From Tersicoccus solisilvae (GTDB lineage Bacteria; Actinomycetota; Actinomycetes; Actinomycetales; Micrococcaceae): a stretch of DNA of 64,000 nucleotides. The stretch is taken from the NCBI RefSeq assembly GCF_014643255.1, contig NZ_BMJI01000009.1, positions 1 through 64,000 on the forward strand, written 5' to 3'. The position numbers and the translations under genes were made by a program. Below, in pieces: positions 60,542-64,000 of this stretch. The stretch's first letter is position 1; each line of letters begins with the position of its first letter. The notes under the pieces are model-generated. The model saw only the letters and a list, made by a program, of their open reading frames with translations, had not been told where the DNA came from and searched no databases.

Positions 60542-61047
60542 TGGAGGTGCGGCCCCATGCGTCGACGTCCTTCGTGCCGGCCTGGGTCTGCGCCACGGAC
60601 CCAGCGCACGTGTGGCAGCAGTCGCTGAGCAGCCGCTCCAACGCGCGCGTTCCGGAGTGCCGGCAGGCCGGCAAGCCGAAAGCGGTTGGCTCATCACGCC
60701 GCCGCGGCGGAGATCTTCCCGGGCGCGCGATCCGGAGCGCTGCACCGGGACAAGGCGTTCGAGACGAGGAAATCTTGGACGGCTGACACCAGCGCCACCG
60801 TCGACGGTCGCACGCTGGTGATCGAGTACGACGGCGCCGACTGGCATGCGGCCGCGGCGAAGGCGCTGGTGGATGAGAGCAAGACCGCCGACGTCCTGGC
60901 AGCAGGTTCACCGTGGTGCGCCTGCGCGAGGACCCGCTTCCGGCCCTGCCGGTGGAGCACCCGGCGTACAAGGAGATCCGCGTGTACTCGACCGCGCCCC
61001 GGCCCGGTGAGGTGATGGAGGAGATCCGGGACTGGCTCGGGGTCTGA
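60541..61047 (+). pseudogene. Frameshifted zinc-ribbon / endonuclease-like protein
   Basis: Three successive frames carry one gene's homology. From 60541: VPAWVCATDPAHVWQQSLSS, a treble-clef zinc-ribbon repeat with its Cys and His (WxC..paHvW, then VPECRQAGK), but without the upstream repeats normally present. From about 60690, another frame: AAAAEIFPGARSGALHRDKA and GRTLVIEYDGADWHAAA. From about 60905, a third: FTVVRLREDPLPALPVEHPA and EIRVYSTAPRPGEVMEEIRD to the stop at 61047. The last two are a Vsr/restriction-endonuclease-like C-terminal domain (YDG, VVRLRE). Two frameshifts and a missing 5' part make it non-functional. Confidence 0.8.
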
Positions 61048-61094
61048 GCCCGCCCCGGATCTTCCGGGTGAGGAGCCGCCGTTGCGCTTCTTCT

Positions 61095-61515
61095 TCACCC
61101 CGTCCCGAGGAAGGTGGCGAGGGGCGTCACGATGCGGTCCGGTGCCCGGTTGATCCCGTCGTGGTCACAGCGGGGGACGGGCAGCACCCGCGCTCGCGGC
61201 AGCGCCCGGGCCAGCGCGTCGTTGGTGGGCCCGGAGTACGGCGGACCGGCCGCACCGTAGCCGAGCAGGACGTCGGCGGTGATGCCCGGCCACCGGGTGG
61301 CCGGCGCGTCGTGGAGCCGGACCTGCTGCGACTCGTCCAGGGTCGAGGGAAGCAATTCGCCCATGGTGCGGCCGATCGAGGTCCGCAGGAAGACGCGGCA
61401 CAGCGCCGTCCGGACGGCGAGCGGGAGACGGGACGCCGGCGAATGGGTGTTGACGCCGGCGCTGGTGGTCGCGAGAGCCCGGGCGATGTCCCCAACCCGG
61501 GCCGCCTCGCGCGAC
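61095..61515 (-). pseudogene. 3' fragment of an alpha/beta hydrolase gene
   Basis: On the minus strand the frame that ends at 61095 reads SRLPLAVRTALCRVFLRTSI, then ITADVLLGYGAAGPPYSG, LARALPRARVLPVPRCDHDG and IVTPLATFLG, which is the C-terminal third of an alpha/beta hydrolase including the catalytic Asp region and the His in CDHDG. The N-terminal half with the nucleophile elbow is absent; homology stops near 61515, where the TetR remnant begins. No start codon of its own. Confidence 0.65.
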
Positions 61516-61612
61516 CGGCTCGCGGCACCCGCGGCCCCGCGGCGTCGCACGGGCGGGACGACATCGCCGGCGCCGCCGTCGACACCGCCCCGACGCCGGG
61601 GGCCTCGGGGCG

Positions 61613-62164
61613 GTGTCCATGCGTGCGGTCGCGGCCGCGCTGGGCACGGGTGCCGGGTCGCTCTACCGGTACGTCTCGAGCCGAAGCGACCTGCTGGACC
61701 TGATGGCCGACCGAGCGGTGGGGGAGCTACTGGCCGTCCCGGCCCCGATCGAGAGCGGGATCGAGGGCATGCTGGTCCTGGCCCGGCAGCAGCGCGACCT
61801 GTTCCGGCGGCATCGCTGGCTCCTCGACCCGCTGACAGGCCCGATCCATGCCGGCCCGAACGCGCTGGCATGGTTCGACCACTGCCTGGCCGTGCTCGAG
61901 CCCACGCGCGCCCCGGTCTCCGCCAGCTTCGAGGCGATCGCCCTGACGACGGGACTGGCCAGCACCATGGTGCGCGGCGAGGCCGGGCGGGCATCGTTTT
62001 CGTTCGGCTCGGTCGACCCCGACCTCCATTCCCATCTGGACCGGGCTCTCGCGGGAGCGGCGTCGTCGGCCCCGTCCGCCGCCCCCGCGCGCGATCTGTT
62101 CGACCGCGCTGTGCGCGGCCTGCTGCGCGGGCTGCTCGAGACGGACGCCGATGCGGCTCGCTGA
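61613..62164 (+). CDS. TetR/AcrR family regulator, 5' end broken
   Basis: From GTG 61613 (or ATG 61619) the protein begins in the middle of the HTH (SMRAVAAALGTGAGSLYRYV, SSRSDLLDLMADRAVGELL) and continues through a complete TetR ligand domain. The missing first helix is encoded upstream in another frame (GPAASHGRDDIAGAAVDTA, about 61530-61590), so a frameshift near 61590 has separated it. No credible start codon precedes that part. The product would lack DNA-binding helix 1 and is probably inactive. It faced the hydrolase remnant, a common regulator-target pairing. Treat as a likely pseudogene. Confidence 0.75.
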   Translation: MSMRAVAAALGTGAGSLYRYVSSRSDLLDLMADRAVGELLAVPAPIESGIEGMLVLARQQRDLFRRHRWLLDPLTGPIHAGPNALAWFDHCLAVLEPTRAPVSASFEAIALTTGLASTMVRGEAGRASFSFGSVDPDLHSHLDRALAGAASSAPSAAPARDLFDRAVRGLLRGLLETDADAAR

Positions 62165-62229
62165 CCTGCCGTGACCCCACCGCCCTTGTGACCCACGTCA
62201 TTGTTCCGTACCCTGCTGTGAGCACACGT

Positions 62230-62264
62230 GTTCAGTTATCGAATTGCGTGTTCGATTATCGAAC
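62230..62264. promoter_or_regulatory. Two IclR-type operators upstream of the monooxygenase
   Basis: GTTCGATTATCGAAC (62250-62264) is a perfect 15-bp palindrome; GTTCAGTTATCGAAT (62230-62244) is an imperfect copy exactly 20 bp upstream. They resemble PcaR/PcaU/PobR sites (about GTTCGATAATCGCAC) of IclR-family regulators of aromatic catabolism. They lie 68-102 bases before the GTG at 62332. Confidence 0.6.
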
Positions 62265-62331
62265 AGCGAACAGCGAACGGCCGCCCGAGCGGAGGCCGTC
62301 TCCCCGGACCACAACGATGTGAGGACAACTC

Positions 62332-64000
62332 GTGCAGTTCCACCACCACGGTTACGTCTCGGGCGACCCGAGGATCCAGCCCGTCGCCGGCACCGGCGTC
62401 GATCGCCCGGACGAGCTCCCCGACGAGGTCGACGTGCTGATCGTGGGTTCCGGCCCGGCGGGCATGCTCGCCGCCGCCCAGCTTGCCCAGTTCCCCGGCA
62501 TCACGACGCGGATGGTCGAGCGCCGCGAGGGCCGGCTGGCCATCGGTCAGGCCGACGGCATCCAGGCCCGCAGCGTGGAAACGTTCCAGGCTTTCGGCTT
62601 CGCCGAGCGGATCATCGCCGAGGCGTACTGGATCACCGAGATGAACTTCTGGCGCCCCGGCACCGACGATCCGACCCGGATCGTGCGGGGCGGCCGCGCC
62701 GTCGACGACGAGTTCGGCATCAGCGAGTTCCCCCACCTGATCGTCAACCAGGCCCGCGTGCTCGACTACTTCGCGGAGGTGGCGGCCAACGCCCCGACCC
62801 GATTGACCCCGGACTACGGCTGGGACTTTCGCGGCCTGACCGTCGCGGACGAGGGTGAGCGGCCGGTGGCCGTGACGCTCACCGGCGTCGGCGCCCGCGA
62901 GGGCCAGGAGCGCACCGTCCGCGCGAAGTACGTGATCGGGTGCGACGGCGCCCGCAGCAAGGTGCGCGAGGCGATCGGCTGCACCCTGTCCGGCGACGCG
63001 GCCAACCACGCGTGGGGCGTCATGGACGTCCTGGCCGAGACGGACTTCCCGGACATCCGCACCAAGTGCGCCATCCAGTCCCACACCGGCGGCTCCATCC
63101 TGCTGATCCCGCGCGAGGGCGGCTTCCTGTTCCGGATGTACGTGGACCTCGGCGAGGTGCCGGTCGACAACGCGGGCGCCGTGCGGAGGACTCCGATCGA
63201 GGAGATCATCCGCCGCGCCAACGAGATCATGCACCCCTACACCGTCGAGGTCCGCGACGTGGCCTGGCACAGCGTCTACGAGGTGGGGCACCGACTCACC
63301 GACCGCTTCGACGACCTGCTGCCCGAGGCCGTAGGCACGCGCACCCCGCGAGTCTTCATCACGGGCGACGCCTGCCACACGCACAGCGCCAAGGCCGGCC
63401 AGGGCATGAACGTCTCGATGCAGGACGGCTTCAACATCGCCTGGAAGCTCGGGCACGTGCTGGAGGGCCGCAGCCCCGAGAGCCTCCTGTCCACCTACTC
63501 CGCCGAGCGGCAGGTCGTGGCGAAGAACCTCATCGACTTCGACAAGGAGTGGTCGACGCTGATGGCGAAGAAGCCGGAGGAGTTTGCCGATCCCGGCGAG
63601 CTGGAGGACTTCTACGTTCGCACCGCCGAGTTCCCGGCGGGTTTCATGACCGAGTACACCCCGTCGCTCATCACGGGCGAGACCAGGCATCAAGACCGGG
63701 CGGCCGGCTTCCCGGTGGGCAAGCGCTTCAAGTCGGCAGCCGCCGTGCGGGTGTGTGACACGAACCCGCTGCAGCTCGGCCACCTGGCTCAGGCCGACGG
63801 CCGGTGGCGGATCTACGTCTTCGCCGACGCGGCCCCGGCGGGATCGGTCGGCCCGGTGGCCGACCTGGCGCAGTGGCTGGAGAACGCGCCGGACTCCCCG
63901 CTGGCGGCCACGCCGGAGGGGGCCGATCCGGACGCGTGGTTCGACGTCAAGGTGATCTACCAGCAGCCGCACACCGAGATCGACCTCAACGCGGTGCCCT
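62332..64000 (+). CDS. FAD-binding aromatic monooxygenase (phenol 2-monooxygenase/MobA type), partial
   Basis: Class A flavoprotein hydroxylase, running off the right edge after 556 codons. GxGxxG motif VDVLIVGSGPAGMLAAAQLA near residue 34, DG motif VIGCDGARSKVREAIG and GD motif FITGDACHTHSAKAGQGMN followed by MQDGFNIAWKLGHVL, so FAD and NADPH sites are complete. The C-terminal thioredoxin-like domain of phenol hydroxylases begins near the edge. The form matches phenol 2-monooxygenase and 3-hydroxybenzoate 4-monooxygenase. GTG 62332 with GAGGAC upstream is the start. Preceded by two IclR-type operators, so the gene probably opens an aromatic catabolic operon. Confidence 0.9.
   Translation, partial: MQFHHHGYVSGDPRIQPVAGTGVDRPDELPDEVDVLIVGSGPAGMLAAAQLAQFPGITTRMVERREGRLAIGQADGIQARSVETFQAFGFAERIIAEAYWITEMNFWRPGTDDPTRIVRGGRAVDDEFGISEFPHLIVNQARVLDYFAEVAANAPTRLTPDYGWDFRGLTVADEGERPVAVTLTGVGAREGQERTVRAKYVIGCDGARSKVREAIGCTLSGDAANHAWGVMDVLAETDFPDIRTKCAIQSHTGGSILLIPREGGFLFRMYVDLGEVPVDNAGAVRRTPIEEIIRRANEIMHPYTVEVRDVAWHSVYEVGHRLTDRFDDLLPEAVGTRTPRVFITGDACHTHSAKAGQGMNVSMQDGFNIAWKLGHVLEGRSPESLLSTYSAERQVVAKNLIDFDKEWSTLMAKKPEEFADPGELEDFYVRTAEFPAGFMTEYTPSLITGETRHQDRAAGFPVGKRFKSAAAVRVCDTNPLQLGHLAQADGRWRIYVFADAAPAGSVGPVADLAQWLENAPDSPLAATPEGADPDAWFDVKVIYQQPHTEIDLNAVP

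Noticed and set aside
62250-62290. CAGCGAA short repeats beside the IclR operators
   Set aside because: Only two 7-bp copies; probably chance.

Overview
This is a stretch of high-GC actinobacterial chromosome. Most of it is about 70% GC, with GTG starts, tightly packed genes joined by 1-8 nt overlaps, and actinobacterial families such as CFP30B-like VOC protein, a mycobacterial-type NAD synthetase, the MSMEG_4193 phosphatase/SCO1664 pair, an Imm-5-like protein and DUF6421. I can support about 64 protein genes, two clear gene remnants plus two broken loci, and no rRNA, tRNA, CRISPR array, transposase or replication origin. Genus cannot be fixed from this window. Many genes have a TANNNT hexamer ending 5-8 nt before the start codon, which suggests leaderless transcription is common here.

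Layout. 1-8.9 kb: FCD-type GntR regulator with its operator on the start codon, VOC protein, type III polyketide synthase + methyltransferase, FemABX-like transferase, sigma factor overlapping ogt, nitroreductase with a small membrane protein, lipase maturation factor-like membrane protein. 9-17.8 kb: FAD oxidoreductase, LLM flavin oxidoreductase, NAD synthetase, AlkB-type dioxygenase, aspartate dehydrogenase, CHAD protein, glucose-6-phosphate dehydrogenase. 17.8-22.1 kb: App1 phosphatase and CorA, DUF1801, BadF-type sugar kinase, PRC-barrel protein. 22.1-26.3 kb: Lrp/AsnC regulator divergent from a DUF6421-SDR-aldehyde dehydrogenase operon. 26.4-30 kb: four-gene OpuC-type quaternary-amine ABC transporter. 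30-43.7 kb: alanine-type aminotransferase, PPK2, xseAB, ispH, an epimerase/TetR divergent pair, PRC-barrel/DUF2382 and TM-helix proteins (envelope or stress type), another TetR, rmuC and ychF.

43.7-45.5 kb is the outlier: a two-gene cassette of visibly lower GC, with TTA and CTA codons, encoding an AAA15/OLD-like ATPase and a small protein with acidic motifs resembling a TOPRIM-type nuclease. It is inserted between ychF and an SDR gene. It looks like a horizontally acquired two-component defence cassette and is the best candidate for an undescribed system.

45.5-60.5 kb: SDR, Imm-5-like protein + GNAT, ArfB, a three-gene membrane/winged-helix operon, an eRF1-like (Vms1/baeRF) protein, arylamine N-acetyltransferase, a decayed XRE/HAD locus, GNATs and a pirin, a zinc-type quinone oxidoreductase, the MoxR-like ATPase + VWA pair, then the MSMEG_4193 phosphatase and SCO1664 protein separated by a 15-bp tandem repeat where mycobacteria carry a DUF3090 gene. 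60.5-62.2 kb is gene wreckage: a frameshifted zinc-ribbon/endonuclease gene, a 3' fragment of an alpha/beta hydrolase, and a TetR gene with a broken 5' end. The window ends inside an aromatic FAD monooxygenase preceded by two IclR-type operators, probably the first gene of an aromatic catabolic operon.
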